From assembly GCA_015698045.1 (NCBI GenBank), contig BLAL01000175.1, positions 678,093 through 742,092 of the forward strand: a DNA stretch of 64,000 bases. The letters are read 5' to 3'. This document shows, piece after piece, positions 43,401 to 56,182 of this stretch. Each line of letters starts with the position of its first letter. The first letter of the stretch is position 1. Both the position numbers and the translations under genes were made by a program. Under the pieces are notes generated by a model. The model was given only the letters and a program-made list of their open reading frames with translations. It was not told where the DNA came from and made no database searches. The stretch is from Rhizophagus clarus (lineage: Eukaryota; Glomeromycota; Glomeromycetes; Glomerales; Glomeraceae).

Positions 43401-45482
43401 ACTACAATGCTAGGACATAAAGATTGCGCAAAAATACTTGGAATTTACATTAACGTGTTTAACAACCCTCGTCCTCACATCAACAAATTAACACAAACCA
43501 CAAAATTTTTCGCCACATTGTTAAGGAGGAAGAAACTTACCCACAACCACGTCATTTATATTACCAACAAAATTTTAATCCCCATCCTAGAATATGGAAA
43601 TCAATTTTCTTTCCTCACTTACCGGAAATGCGAAAATATCCTCGCTCCCATCAAAAAGATTTTTAAATACAGCCTTCACCTTCCACTCAATACCCCAGAT
43701 AATATTATTTACAATAATATGTTTCCTTCAATTAATAATTTTTTCTTCAATCAAATCAGCAGCCACTCATCTCTCACCCAGCTATTATTCAATTCTCCAG
43801 CATTGCGCGTTATAGCACAACAACAAATCATCACCGCAATAGACATTCTATGGACTGCAGATTACCCCACATCAGATGAGCTTAAATTATTAGCCTCTTT
43901 TAAACTTTTCGATACGCTCTTGCTCAAAAGAATTTATGCATTTAGCTCTATTAACCTGCATTTTACCCCGAATTTTGACCTTAAAGTCACAGGAGGGTAT
44001 TCCCCTATAATTCAACATATCCCAAATTTATCAAAGTCAGATTTAAATAGTCTTAGAACTAAACAAATTTTATTTTTGGATCAAGTCAGTACGGAAGACG
44101 GATGTTTCTTACGACCTTATCAAGATATTAAAATACTCAATAATAACAAATGGACCGGTCGCACTCCTGAGTGGTTTAAAAAATTATTATCCACTACTTG
44201 GTCCACGTCCTCCATGAAACTTATTACACCTATGCCTCTACCGCTGATTCAACGTTTGTTGAGAAACTCTCCTCAAATACGGGATAGTCTATCGTTCAAC
44301 CCACATAATGAATGGGTCATCACGTGGGATGCCAGTAGTTCAGACATCATCTACGGCAAATCTATAACACAGACGAATTACCCAGGCTCCCAATCTGTTA
44401 CTCAGATACAACATTATATCCACACTTATGTAGAGAACTTTTCTCCATCCCACTCAACTAATACGACTGCTTCTACCCCCAAAAGGATGACATCGTTTAT
44501 CCGACCATGCAAAGGATGCTCTTGTTATGTTTATAATGTCTCTAATCCTTCTATATGTACCTTGTACATAGCCACAATTAAATTACTCACCATCAAAGTG
44601 TATCGTCCTCTCCACATCCCTGCTCACATAACTGCCCCAAAAAGGACGTGGAAATTCCTGACCTTACACCATCATACCTTACGAACGATAGCATATAATG
44701 ACTATCAAAGATCACAACACACCAACAATTTTCTTACCCCTATAATTCCTGTTCCTCGAGATAATTTACCTGTTACCCTCACTATCTATAACAATAACCC
44801 CGTACTTAATTTACTCTCCGCCCTTTATTTAAAAAATTTAGTTATAGGATTTGACGAAGTTATAGATAGACTTTTATTTTTAGCTCATCAATTTATTAAT
44901 TTTTTTAATTTATCTTTTTACACAGATGGTTCCCTTTTTCAAGACGGTCCCTACAGATCCCGTATAGGTTTTGCATGGATTGAAACAACTACATCTAACA
45001 ATTCTACTCCTTTCCAAGGCGCGATGATGTTCCAGCCTTCGTCTACCATGGCTGAAACCTTCGCAGTCCTCACTACTTTAATAGTATCTTCCTCAAACTC
45101 ACATATTAACATTTTCACGGACTCACTCAACACTATCCACGCTTACAAAAAATTTTCAAGCGGTAGTTTTTCTACACGTCAAAAACTCAAATTTACTACT
45201 TACCCAGTATGGTCTCTTATCCTACAATTAATTGAACTAAAACACCTGGTGGTAACCTTCATGAAAGTGAAATCACACTCCAGAGACATATTTAATGACC
45301 AAGCTGATCTTTTATCGAAAGAAGCTACAACTCTTTCTCCTATTTTTATTTCTCCGAAATCAGATCCTTCAGCCCTTATGACTGTAATGTTTAATCACCT
45401 AGGGCCCTTATACGGCAATATACCACAGGTCGAACGGTGGCAAATCAGTCACCAATCAGCTATCAATCGGGTATCTTATTGA
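40449..45482 (+). pseudogene. LINE ORF2: APE-type endonuclease, reverse transcriptase, RNase H
   Basis: One register from ATG 40449 to 45482, broken by TGA at 43065-43067 and TAA at 43371-43373. The endonuclease domain comes first (GTLNIQRGF, then IVMGDFNANP, SAIDHIYTS and TTDHKAPF). Next is the RT: LPNHKASGVSGITYEDI, then LQDLSKAYDRIN, QGIDQGEVISPL, and the catalytic box YLDDTTW at about residues 923-929. RNase H follows near 44920-45330 with its acidic residues in FYTDGS, MAETFAV, IFTDSLN and NDQADLLSKEA. The first stop replaces the Trp usually found after SPLI. The C-terminus is lost at the satellite junction. The enzyme would nick DNA and copy the LINE RNA in place; this copy cannot do so unless the stops are bypassed. 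Confidence 0.85.
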
Positions 45483-45489
45483 TAACTGA

Positions 45490-46060
45490 TTGATTCAATA
45501 AGTATTCAATCGGGTGGCCGATTGATAGCCGATTTCCGCCAAAATCCGTCATCAATCGGGCAGGCCGATTGATGGTCAACTGATGGTCGATTGATGGTCG
45601 ATTGATGGTCGATTGATGGTCGATTAATGGTCAAAATATGGTCAAATGGTCGAATTATGGTCAAATTATGGTCAAATTATGGTCGAATTAAGGTCAAATT
45701 AAGGTCAAATTTAAGGTCAAATTAAGGTCAAATTAAGGTCAAATTAAGGTCAAATTAAGGTCAAATTTAAGGTCAAATTAAGGTCAAATTTAAGGTCAAA
45801 TTAAGGTCAAATTAAGGTCAAATTAAGGTCAAATTAAGGTCAAATTATGGTCAAATTATGGTCGAATTATGGTCGAATTATGGTCAAATTATGGTCAAAA
45901 TTAAGGTCGAATTAAGGTCGAATTAAGGTCGAATTAAGGTCGAATTAAGGTCAAATTAAGGTCAAATTAAGGTCAATTTATGGTCAATTTATGGTCAATT
46001 TATGTGGTCAAATTATGTGGTCAAATTATGGTCAATTATGGTCAATTGATGGTCGAATGA
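45490..46060 (+). repeat. 11-bp satellite (ggtcaaattaa) with hairpin head, at the LINE 3' break
   Basis: About 45 units of 11 bp (ggtcaaattaa, with variants ggtcgaattat and 12-bp ggtcaaatttaa). The head at 45490-45600 has perfect hairpins such as atcaatcgg-gcagg-ccgattgat. The array begins where the LINE reading frame stops being LINE-like, so it either inserted there or marks a rearrangement. Confidence 0.85.
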
Positions 46061-46159
46061 CCAATTTTTGTAGAATAATATAATGAATAATAAAATTTAT
46101 TATAGCACATAATAAAACACATAGTATCTTTATTTATATTAATAACAGATAACATCAGC

Positions 46160-46550
46160 AAATTTAATAAGGCGTAATATTACGAAACTTTACGCCTGCG
46201 AAATACTCCGTAAGTTTACAGGACCTTCGGAATATTACGTAGCGTAATATTCCGTAGTTTTACACGTAATAATACCGTAAGTTTACGCGTACTAAATTTC
46301 CGACTGTATAATACTCCGTAATATTACGTCGTTAAATTTCGCATGTTTACGATGTAATATTTCGAAACTTTTCCGAACGTGTAATACTTCGTAATATTAC
46401 GTCGTTAAAATTCGCATGTTTACGATGTAATATTTCGAAACTTTTCCGAATGTATAATACTCCGTAATATTACGTCGTTAAATTTCGCATGTTTACGATG
46501 TAGTATTTCGAAACATTTCCGAATGTAATATTACGCCGTAGAATTTCGTT
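46160..46550 (+). repeat. 73-bp tandem repeat rich in cgtaatattacg
   Basis: Three near-identical 73-bp units start at about 46317, 46390 and 46463 (each beginning cgtaatattacgtcgttaaa), preceded by more diverged half units from 46160 and followed by a partial one. In vocabulary it resembles the 51-bp satellite at the end of the window. Confidence 0.8.
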
Positions 46551-49153
46551 TATTAGTGAAATATATACACACAACTGAACATGTACAGAACAATATTTAT
46601 TCATTAGATATTTTATAAATTTATGTAAATGTAATATATGTAATTTTATTTTAATAAGTTTAAATCTAAAATTATAATAAAATTTCAATTTTCCAATCTT
46701 CCACCATTTTTCACTATACTTATTGTAAAGCTTTAGATTTTTCATGAATTCTGGACGTTAAGTTGTAAGTTGTTGTCTTTTCATCTTTTTATCCTCTCTG
46801 GCTTCTTTTGCCCTCCCTATATATTATAAGAAAATATTTAAAATGAAAAATTAGTTAACACGCGCATTTAAATAACATTTGTTAGTATACATAGAATAAA
46901 TAATGAATGTGAGAAGGGAAGTAAGAGCAACATAGTTGATGTTAAGATATAAATAAAAAAGAGGTAAAATAAACAATAGTTAGTATTCACTCATCTTTAA
47001 AGAAGTTCGTCAAAATCGATATGGTACACAATTCGTTTCTGATCGCAGGAAATTAAAATACGGCTGTGTTCGTTGAGAAGTCTTATTTATCACGTTGCGA
47101 ATTAGCTAATTCTACAAAATATGTACGTTGATCAATCGATCAATCAATCAACGCAACCATAAGATGGCATGACCACTACATTTCACCGCTAACAATGGCG
47201 GTAATTAGTTCTCACTTCTTTTGTCTTTGAAGTATCCGTTACTAGATAGTATATAATTCGACGTATGGTTTAACAAAAAAAAGTCCGCCCTTGATGTGGA
47301 AGGTACTTAGAAACCACCTTTTCTCCCGATTAATGAGACCCTAAGTCAGAGGAGGCTGGCCTATCGGATACAAGTACCCTACAACTTCATCCCTAGGTAG
47401 TCAAAAATCTCGGGCGGTTCCAGACCACAGCGTACTACATGAAAAAAATAAAAAAACTATATGCATGATTATGATATTTCACCCTTCAGTTCAACTCTCA
47501 TCAGAAAAATACATACCTACTATTACTTGCCATATATAATACCATTAGCCCCACTATAAAAATACTGATATCACTTTGATTAACTTTCGTCAGAAATCGA
47601 GTTTTCCGATTACTGAAAGTGGGAGTAATTTAAAGATACCATCATGTTAATTTTTCTTAGACGAATTTTGCTAGGAATGAAGATCGGGCTGAAATTTTAC
47701 TTTCCTCTAATGAAGTTCATCAAAATCGGTATATAAATATAAATATTCGTTTCTAATTGCTAAAAACGAAATAGTGTTATGTTGTTAGAAGTGACATGTA
47801 ATTAGTGACAAATAGTATTTTACCGGAAAATGGGGACAGCAGTTTTGGCCAGTATTATGACATAAAGAAACTATATATGTGACAAGTTTTCACTACTTGG
47901 AAAAGTGGACGAGTGTGACACCGGAGACAAATATTTCTCCGCCAAATGGGAAAACAAAGAACCAGAAAAGCGTGAAAGATCAGTACAAATTACAAATATT
48001 CGCTTATCATTTTGATGAAATTTACCTTTTCTTGTATCCAATAGCTAGCAAACGCAAATGTAATTTTTAAAGTCACACAGTAAAATGAAAAAATCGTTAC
48101 AAATATTCGAATGCCACGTGAAAGAAAATATAAATATAAAAATACCACCTCGATCAAATGTAAGGAGCAAAAGAAGCATTAAAATCATCAAAATAACATA
48201 CGTCCTAAATGTAGAGAACGTCCCTTCGATAGTCCAGAAGATATGAAGGGAAGGCTTAGCATTAATGATGAGATAGGAGGATATTTGAAATATACATATA
48301 CACATATATATATATGTAACGTAAGGTAGCGTAATGTAACGTAGCATAGCGTAAGCATAAGCTATACTTTAAAGCCGTGTGAATTTTTCGCGTCAAAGTA
48401 CTAAAGTATCATAACGTAACGTAGTGATAGAGATAGTAGTAGAGGTTTTACGAAAAGAAATAGTGAAAGGTTAGTAGTAAATAACGGATTCTGTAACTGT
48501 CTCCAGAACAAAATCGGAATATTCTCGTTTCCGATTGTTGAATGTGAGAGTAAAAGTTAGAAGAAGTTTGCTACGAAAATAATTAAAATAATTAAAGTCA
48601 TAACTCGTACAAGTAACTTACATATCGGTATGTTAACTATTGAAGGAATTATATCACACTAACCACTAGTTCCAGACACCATACGAGCGCAAGGCATTAG
48701 CAGTTTTGTTATGGGTGGTTCTATCCAACAGTAAACGGTGATATAATAAGTAAAAATAGACAAAAAATAGGTAACGCAATCGTAAAATGGCAAAAAAAAA
48801 TTTGCGAGTAGGGCAAAACGGAAAAAAAGTAATATTGTTATAAGCAGAGATCTGACCAATCAGACTAAAATTGATGATCAAATCGTGACCATTTTTGCAC
48901 TATGACATAGATATTTGTGTGACGTAAACTTGCCGTAATATACCAAATTTTTCCATGTTATACCAATTTTTTATATTATGTTAGCGAATTTTCTTATAAC
49001 GATGCCAAACCCTACAAAAGCGAGTGGACTGTATTTATCACTATATTTATCAATAGCAGACATTATTTTGGAGAGAAGATGGACCATATTTGTTTGGAAT
49101 TGACATTAATTGATATCGGTTTAATAATACTGTAAAAAAGTTTTATTTATATT
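46551..49153. other. Intergenic, no supportable gene
   Basis: AT-rich spacer. A less AT-rich island at 47280-47440 contains tggcctatcgg and, about 60 bases on, ggttccagacc, which loosely resemble pol III A and B boxes, but no tRNA fold is apparent. At 48300-48420 the motif gtaacgtaagg and relatives recurs. Short frames here lack protein-like content. Confidence 0.45.
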
Positions 49154-50677
49154 TTATTTTTTTTTGCCGTATACTTTTCTTAATTTTCTCATACTTTCCT
49201 TCGATTGTTCATCCGAGCTACTTTGATAGCTAAATGTCCCTTCATAATCCTCCTCTTCTTCTCCTACATTTCCCTCTTCTTTCTCTTCCTCTCTCTCGTC
49301 TCTTTCTTTTTCTTCTTCTTCCTCTCTCTCGTCTCTTTCTTTTTCTTCTTCATCTCTCTCATCTCTTTCTTTTTCATTCTCTTCATCTCTCTCGTCACTT
49401 TCTTCATAAAGATAAAAATCTTCATTTTCTCTAATTTTTTTCTATTAAAAAAAAAAAAAATTTTAATATTATATACTATTTATACTATTTATGCAGATTT
49501 CAAATACTTACCAAATTTTTTATAAGAAACGGCTTGATTACTGTTTCATTAACGTGAATATCTGAATTTTCTGGGTTTAAAATTAGTTCACATGTGCTAA
49601 TTGCGAAAGCAATTTGCGTCTGTGATACTGATTTTTTTCCTTTACCCAACTTTCTTATTATTGTTGATATATATGTCTCGCCCGAACTATTTATTTTTTT
49701 AAATAATTTATCGTAACATAATTTAACGGCCGGTTCATTCTTCCATTCTTTGATGATGGTTTCTCTGCTAGTTGTAGGAATGGGAGGGAGTTGGAGTTCT
49801 CGAAAAGTGACGGACATCGCGTTCTTTATATTACCAGTTAAAACACCTCGGACACTTCGATGTTTTTCCAAAAGCTATAAGAAAAAATTAATTAATTTTC
49901 AATGTGTTAATATAAAATCGTAAAATTGCGCGATACTTACGTGGGATGATATATTATTTTCGTAATAAATCACCCAATTATCGGGTCTTTTGAATTTGTT
50001 CATAAATTCTTTATGGTTTTCATTTATAAATGTCCTAGTGGCTTCTCGAAAATCATCCGAATTCGGATATATTGAAGTTTCGAGCAATTTAGGAGCAATG
50101 TCTTTGATTACATTCTGTAAAATGATGTACATATAAAGTGATTGTTTAATTCACTGATTTTTAGGTCAAATTTTTATATCGAGTCTTACTTTTATAAATT
50201 CCGTGTCGTTATTTACGCCGTTATTACATGCTTCCTCTATCTTTGTTACTCTTGCTTCTAAAGACTTTTGATTTGAAATAATAGTTTCGAGTTTCGAAAT
50301 GATCTTATTATTTTGACGCAAGATCTTCTCCAAAGTCGTTTCTATATAACAGCAGAATATATAATTAATCATTATTTTTCTTTACATATACATATTCGAA
50401 TACATACCATCAGGAACTTCAGGACACTTTTTTTTTTTTGATTTTGAGCTGGCTTCAGGAACTTCAGGACACTTGTTTTTTTTTGATTTTGAGCTGGATT
50501 CTATATAGCAGTAGAATATATAATTAACCATTATTTTCTTTACATATAACAAATAATATATATTCGAATCATACCATCAGAAGCTTCGCCTTCATCGATT
50601 CTTTTTCGTTTGTTAACATCAACCGGACGCTTGGTTTTTTTCGAACTGCTAGATTCGATATAATTAGCTTTATTCAT
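49154..50677 (-). CDS. Unknown 390-aa protein: basic N-terminus, coiled coil, acidic repeat tail; 6 exons
   Basis: Exons on the minus strand: 50677-50575, 50500-50408, 50341-50190, 50114-49941, 49874-49512 and 49441-49154. All GT-AG and in phase, 390 residues. Exon 1 is rich in Lys/Arg (KKTKRP and NKRKRI), a likely nuclear localisation signal. Exon 2 consists of a duplicated cassette, SSKSKKNKCPEVPE and then SSKSKKKKCPEVPD. Exon 3 is a coiled coil (LEKILRQNNKIISKLETIIS). Exons 4-5 form the globular part (DNWVIYYENNISSH, then MSVTFRELQLPPIPTTSRE and WKNEPAVKLCYDKLF). Exon 6 is built of alternating Arg-Asp/Glu blocks and ends in GKKK. I do not recognise a family. The architecture suggests a nuclear, possibly DNA-associated protein; this is inference. 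Every frame is open, so it is probably a functional gene. Confidence 0.72.
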
Positions 50678-52012
50678 TGTAAATAGATAATTTGAGGATA
50701 GCGGGAAGAACTTAATTAAAACCAAGTTTAACGAACTGAGTTAGAATTACCGGTTGAAGAAGAGAACAACAAAGTATTTATAAATATTTTTATAAGCTTA
50801 GATTTAATACTTGCCGCATTCGCAAAAGTTTATTTTTTTTTTTTTTATGGCAAACCGGCATCACTTTTTGAAAAATACGAAAGGGGTGGGTATTCTTTCT
50901 TTTTTTTGCGGCAAATCGCGCATCGATTATTGAAAAATGCAAAGGGGTAAATCGTGCATCGCTTATTGAAAAATGCAAAGGGGTGGGTATTCTTTTTTTG
51001 CGACAAATCGTGCGAAAAATGCAAAGGGTTGATATAAGCGAACAATATACTAGATGGGGCAATTCTTTTTTTTTGTAAAAAAAAAGGAAATTTAGCATCA
51101 TATTCATTTTGTAAAGAATGCAAAGAGGTGTGAAATGTCACTAGAAGATATTGACTTACATAATTTTACACAAAAATTCAGGAAAGAAAAGAGATCATTT
51201 GATAAAAGAAGTAAAAAATCCAAGTCAATTCACATTATCCTTGTAGCCTCCGGGATTCCAAAAATTTTCGAAAGGATGAAGTCTAATAGATAGAAGTTAC
51301 TGTTAGTATGTGTGCGGATCGTTGTACGAAGGCTGATGTACAATATTAATAAAGAGAGTGTTAAAAAAACCGTGATTCTTTTTTTTTTTTCGTGTAAAAA
51401 AAGGAAATTTAGCATATTTTTTTTGCAAAAAACGTAAAGGAGTGCGAAATGTCTTGCATATTTTCATACAAAAAGCTAAAATAATAATTTTGAAAAAAAT
51501 AAAAGAAAAAAAAAAACCATGAAGTGAAACATAGAATAAAGAAAGAAGACCTGAAACTTATATTTTTTCATTGATTTAATTTTGATGTCTAAGCCCACTA
51601 GATCCGAATATTTTCATGAAACTGATCTCGTAAGGTTTTGCGTCAGTCCCCGCAAAAAAATCAGACATTAGTTACGTTAACTTATTATATCCGTTGTATA
51701 TCCATTAGTAATATGATAATTACTAAATTTGAATTAGATTACGCAGTGGTGCATAGTTGAATTCTATAAGTCATTTATTATTTTGATTACTATTTTTATT
51801 AAAGTCAAACCATCCAATGAATACAATAACGTTACGAAACCCATTCCGATAGTCAATTACAAACCCGGGTAATAACGGGTCACGGACTACTACTCTAACA
51901 CTCCAATTTAGTATTTTTTTTCATTTCCTATGACGAAAGAAAATTTGTGTCTTCCTTTTCTTTATGTTGATAAAGTAACCATTCGAAAATTAAATATTGT
52001 TAATCACTTTAA
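50678..52012. other. Intergenic with short repeats, no supportable gene
   Basis: At 50860-51060 a segment containing attgaaaaatgcaaaggggt and a T-run plus gcgacaaatcg recurs about three times, with weaker copies near 51100 and 51420. Frames on the minus strand across this tract are products of the repeats. The promoter of the 390-aa gene should be at the left edge. Confidence 0.45.
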
Positions 52013-52229
52013 AAGAAGATATTACAGGAATTAATTGCTGAACAATTTATGTCATTATTGTCGCGCCCGTGTAATTTTATTAAATTTTACGCTGATTCCG
52101 GACCAGAACCAAAGGCTTACATTAATTAATTAGATATCACAGGAATTAATTGCATGTCATTATGTGTCGTTGTTGTCGCGCCCGTGTAATTTTATTAAAT
52201 TTTACGCTGATTCCGGACCGGAACCAAAG
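52013..52229 (+). repeat. Left terminal repeats of the Plavaka element (two tandem copies)
   Basis: Copies at about 52013-52112 and 52131-52229. Each begins near acaggaattaattgc and ends with ggaaccaaagg or a one-base variant. Inverted partner at 56996-57091; three further plus-orientation copies at 61251-61572. Confidence 0.8.
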
Positions 52230-52849
52230 GATGGGCAGATGTAAATAAAATAAAAATTTTTTCGCATTGAAGGTGATAAAATGCCACGAAATGTCATAAT
52301 AAATAAAGATTTTTTAATATTATCAGCTTTATTTATAGTGTAATTATAAATATCATCCACATACAATGGTAAAGAGACAGATAAAATTTTTTAATAAGGA
52401 AATTTTATGTATTATTTGCATTTGGTAGTAAAAAATGACACTTGTTGTATTATATCGAGGGGACAATCAAGTTTTATTGCTTTTTTTTAGTTGCAGCACT
52501 GTAAACATTATTCCTCAAAACCTGTAATGTTCTGTAAATGACAAACCGTAGGTGTATTTTGGGCGGAAACATCGCGTCTAAAATGATTTACAAATATTAG
52601 ATTCAGAAGTTTCAAAGATAGTTTCGGCTTATATTGAACGAAACATGAGTGAAACGTTTCGAATTTTGAAAATAGTTTCGAAACATTGATTATCGTGAAT
52701 TGGCGCAATTTTTTGATTCATTTGAAATACGTCACAAGAGGTAAATTTTTATAAATTGACGAAAGCGAGAGAAATTTTTTATTGTAAAGTTTAAATTCGA
52801 CATAAAAAAGCGATAAAGTTTAAATTCAAGTAAACAAAATACTCTCAAA

Positions 52850-55767
52850 ATGTCTTTCAAATGCCCATTTTGTCCAAGATATTTTAGCACAAGGTCTGCA
52901 TATACTCAACATAAAAATCATTGTATACCATCTACTAATAATAATAGCGATAGTGAAAGTAATGATAATGATATTGAGGTAAGAAACAGAAATTATTTAA
53001 ATTTTTCTTTAAACATAATTCCTAATTTTATACTAAATTTAGATGGTCCATGAAAATTTAAATGAAGACTTTTCTGATAATGAAAGTATTGACTCAGAAA
53101 TAAATGATCAGAGTTTTCAAAGTAAGATGTCAATTTTGGAGACCGATGAAATTGATCAAAATGAAAATGTCGATGAAAATATCTTGGGAGATTTTGATTC
53201 AGAACCAAGTGAAGAACCCGAAGATTCTGACTCAGAATTAAATGAGGAAGAATTCAAACCAGAAATTAATGCAACGTATCCAAATGAAGCATATGGTGAT
53301 TTAATGTCATTGGTTACAAAACATAAACTTAGCAATGTGACAGGCAATGCTATAATTAAATTTTTTAACAAACATGCAAATTTAAATAAATTCCCTCTTC
53401 CAAAATCTATCGAACAAGGTCATAAATTTATGAATAATATGAATCTACCAAGTTTAAAGTATACTAAAACTTGTGTAATAAATTATAAAAATAATGAGTA
53501 TTTTCTTTATCATCGGTCTATAATAAATTGTATAAAAAACATATTGTCAATTCCTGACATATCACAAAATTTTGCGCTAACTTTTGAAAAAGTTAAGGTA
53601 ATTATTTATATACTAGTACTTTCATATAACTTAAAAATGTAGAATATATACTAATTATTATTAACTTAAAGCATAATGAAGAAAGAGTGTATGGTGAGCA
53701 GAATACTGGAACATGGTGGGAAAATACAGAAGCACTCTTGCCAATTGGTGCCAAGCTTTTATCTTTAATATTGTATTCAGACGCTACAAATGTTGACACA
53801 CTGGGGAAAAGTCAACTTCATCCAATTTACTTGTCAATTGGTAATATTAAAAATTGGAGGCGCAACAAACAAGATGCAAAACAATTATTAGGATACTTGC
53901 CAATCCTAAAATCTAAAGATAATACTGAGAGAAAGTCTGAAACATTTAAGAAAGCTGTCCGAGAGTGCTTTCATAGATCCTTAGAAAAGTTACTAGATCC
54001 TCTATTAAAATTAAATAAAAAGGGTATTGATCTAACTTTGAATAACGAAACTATTTGGTTCCATCCTCAGATTTCAATTATAATTTCTGACTGGCCGGAA
54101 GCTGCAACGTATTGTCTTACGTATAAATCATCAATGTCAAACCATCCTTGTCATTTTTGTCTGGTCGCAAGAGACAATCTTGCTGATCTTAATTTACAAT
54201 TTGATGATATAACAACGCGAACTCACCTTAATATGCAGGAACATTTTAATCAAGGCACAGTAAATTCCGTTAGCATTGAAAATATATATAATTTTTTTTG
54301 GAAATTACCGTAAGTTTACGCAATATTTGTTATACCGGTATTTATTTATCTTATTAATATATTACTTATTAATTTATTTTAAGTAATGTAAATATCTATC
54401 AAGCCACAGTGCCCGATAGATTACATCATCTCGATTTAGGTCTTTTCCATTATCAAATCGATTATACGAAGAAACTTTTAGAGGAACAATGCGGAAAATC
54501 TTTAGTAGATGAAATAGATCATCGATTAGCCAAAATACCAAGATTTCCCAGGTTGAAGATCTTTACAAATGGAATACAAACATTAGCCAGACTAACAGCC
54601 GATGAATATCGCAATCTGATGAAAATAATGATTTTTGTGGTGGATAATTTATATGAAAATAATGAGAATATTGAAAATTTTGTAAAGAATGAAGATCTGA
54701 CAAAACTTTACGAAGCTTGGAATGAAATGTATGCAATTAGTCGATATGAAAATTTTAAAGAAAGTGATTTGATCAAATTTCAGGAATCGATAAATGAATG
54801 GTCTCAAATGTTCGTCAAAACTCTCCAACATATGTCCCCCTCGGGACTGAAATTACCAAAACTGCATTCGTGGGTATACCATATAGTTGATTCGATTCGA
54901 TCTTTTGGTGCAGTTAATGGATACACTACGGAGACTTACGAAAGTCTTCACAAAGAATATGTCAAAAATCCATACCGATTAAGTAATAAAAAAAATATAG
55001 AGATACAATTAATGCAAATAGTAAGTATTATAAAATTACGTACTTATACAATGAAGATTTTTAATTGATTAAATTTTTTTATAGATTCGACGGCGATCAA
55101 TAATAAATATAACCCATCAAACACCAAATTTAGCAATCACCCCCCGTACATTTAAATTCGCGGCTAAACATTTTGAATTTTTGCTAAAAGATGCGCACGA
55201 TTTCTTTGTAGAACAGGCGGAAAATTCTAATATAGATAACAGAATGAAATCTGGGTTTGAAAATTTTTCTGAATGTTTAAATCTGTATATAGATCACGAA
55301 AATATTGCAGATAAAGGCAAAGTGACTATATACGGATCAGTTATAATAGAAAATGGTGCAATAATACGTGCAACTAATAGTTATTACGGCAAACCTTGGT
55401 TTAGTAATGTGTCGATTCGCATGGACTCTGATGAATTATTTGATTATGCTTCTGATCAAGGCATTTGTTATGGGCAGGTAATTATTTAATTTATTGGTAC
55501 AAATTATTTAAATGACGTTACTAAATTAAAATATTTTTGAAGATTTTGTTAATAGCAAGGATAGATTTTGAAGATCCGTTAAATCTCGCATTAATTCAAT
55601 GGTATGACTTCAAATCTGAAAGTCATCCATATCTTTATGGATGCCCTTTACTAGAACTTACAGAAATCTATAATTTTATCGATATTGAGGCTATACAAAA
55701 TATTGTACATATAGTACCCCGGTTTGATAAGTCAAATGAATATTTTGTAAACAAATATATATTTTAA
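52850..55767 (+). CDS. Plavaka-type transposase with N-terminal C2H2 finger, 858 aa, 6 exons
   Basis: Exons: 52850-52978, 53043-53597, 53672-54309, 54384-55020, 55085-55477 and 55543-55767; all GT-AG, in phase, no stops. Residues 5-25 form a zinc finger (CPFCPRYFSTRSAYTQHKNH). An acidic linker follows. The Plavaka/CACTA core starts at RVYGEQNTGTWW. The first catalytic Asp is likely in LYSDATNVD (about 265), the second in IISDWPEAA (about 368), and the third acidic position in PDRLHHLDLGL (about 452-458). GAVNGYTTETYESLHKEYVK is the conserved motif further on, and the C-terminal region (PWFSNVSIRMDSDE, then LIQWYDFK) is also typical. It would excise and reinsert the element by cut-and-paste. 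Length is in the usual range for this group, and it looks intact. Confidence 0.82.
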
Positions 55768-56182
55768 ATTTAGTTATAACGACAAATAAATATTGAAATA
55801 AATTTTAGCCGTCATAATGGTGGTCATGGTAAAGAAGAAAAAAAAATAATAATAATAATTGAATAATATATTAGAGAACCCTTTTCAATAATATAATAAT
55901 TATTTTTTTCATAAGCAAATAGTAACAACTCCATTATTATAAAATAATATATATTAATAAGTGATTTATAAAAAAGAGATTTATTTATTTATTTATTATG
56001 TTATCATATAAATGTATGTAAAAAAATTTTTTTAACTCTATATGCAAGAAATAATTAAAAATTTAAAACATATTATAATTAACTGGTACTTGTTCGCTAT
56101 CAATAATTATATTGATACCCAAGTTGCACGACGAGGACGTCAGTACCAACGCAACCCAAAAAATAATTACAAATAACTATCA

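Larger units (their letters stand above)
37240..45475 (+). mobile_element. LINE (non-LTR retrotransposon), decayed and truncated at its 3' end
   Basis: Two long plus-strand frames: ORF1 (37337-40340, RRM and zinc knuckle) and ORF2 (40449-45482, endonuclease, RT, RNase H). The upstream 37240-37336 stretch has CA-rich and GTGGGG tracts and serves as the probable 5' leader. C-rich plus-strand composition sets it apart from the flanks. It carries four in-frame stops and a nested hAT MITE. After the RNase H domain the sequence runs into repeats, so the usual C-terminal part and the 3' UTR/poly-A tail are missing. It belongs to the EN-RT-RNH type common in fungi (Tad/I-like); the exact clade needs a tree. 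Confidence 0.85.

Noticed and set aside
45490..46060. CRISPR array
   Set aside because: Units are contiguous 11-bp repeats without spacers, in a eukaryotic context.
49205..49525. Plus-strand Ser/Leu/Phe-rich frames that look like membrane proteins
   Set aside because: Antisense of the Arg-Asp/Glu repeat exon of the 390-aa gene.
52993..53371. Minus-strand frames over the Plavaka exon 2
   Set aside because: Antisense shadows of the acidic linker.
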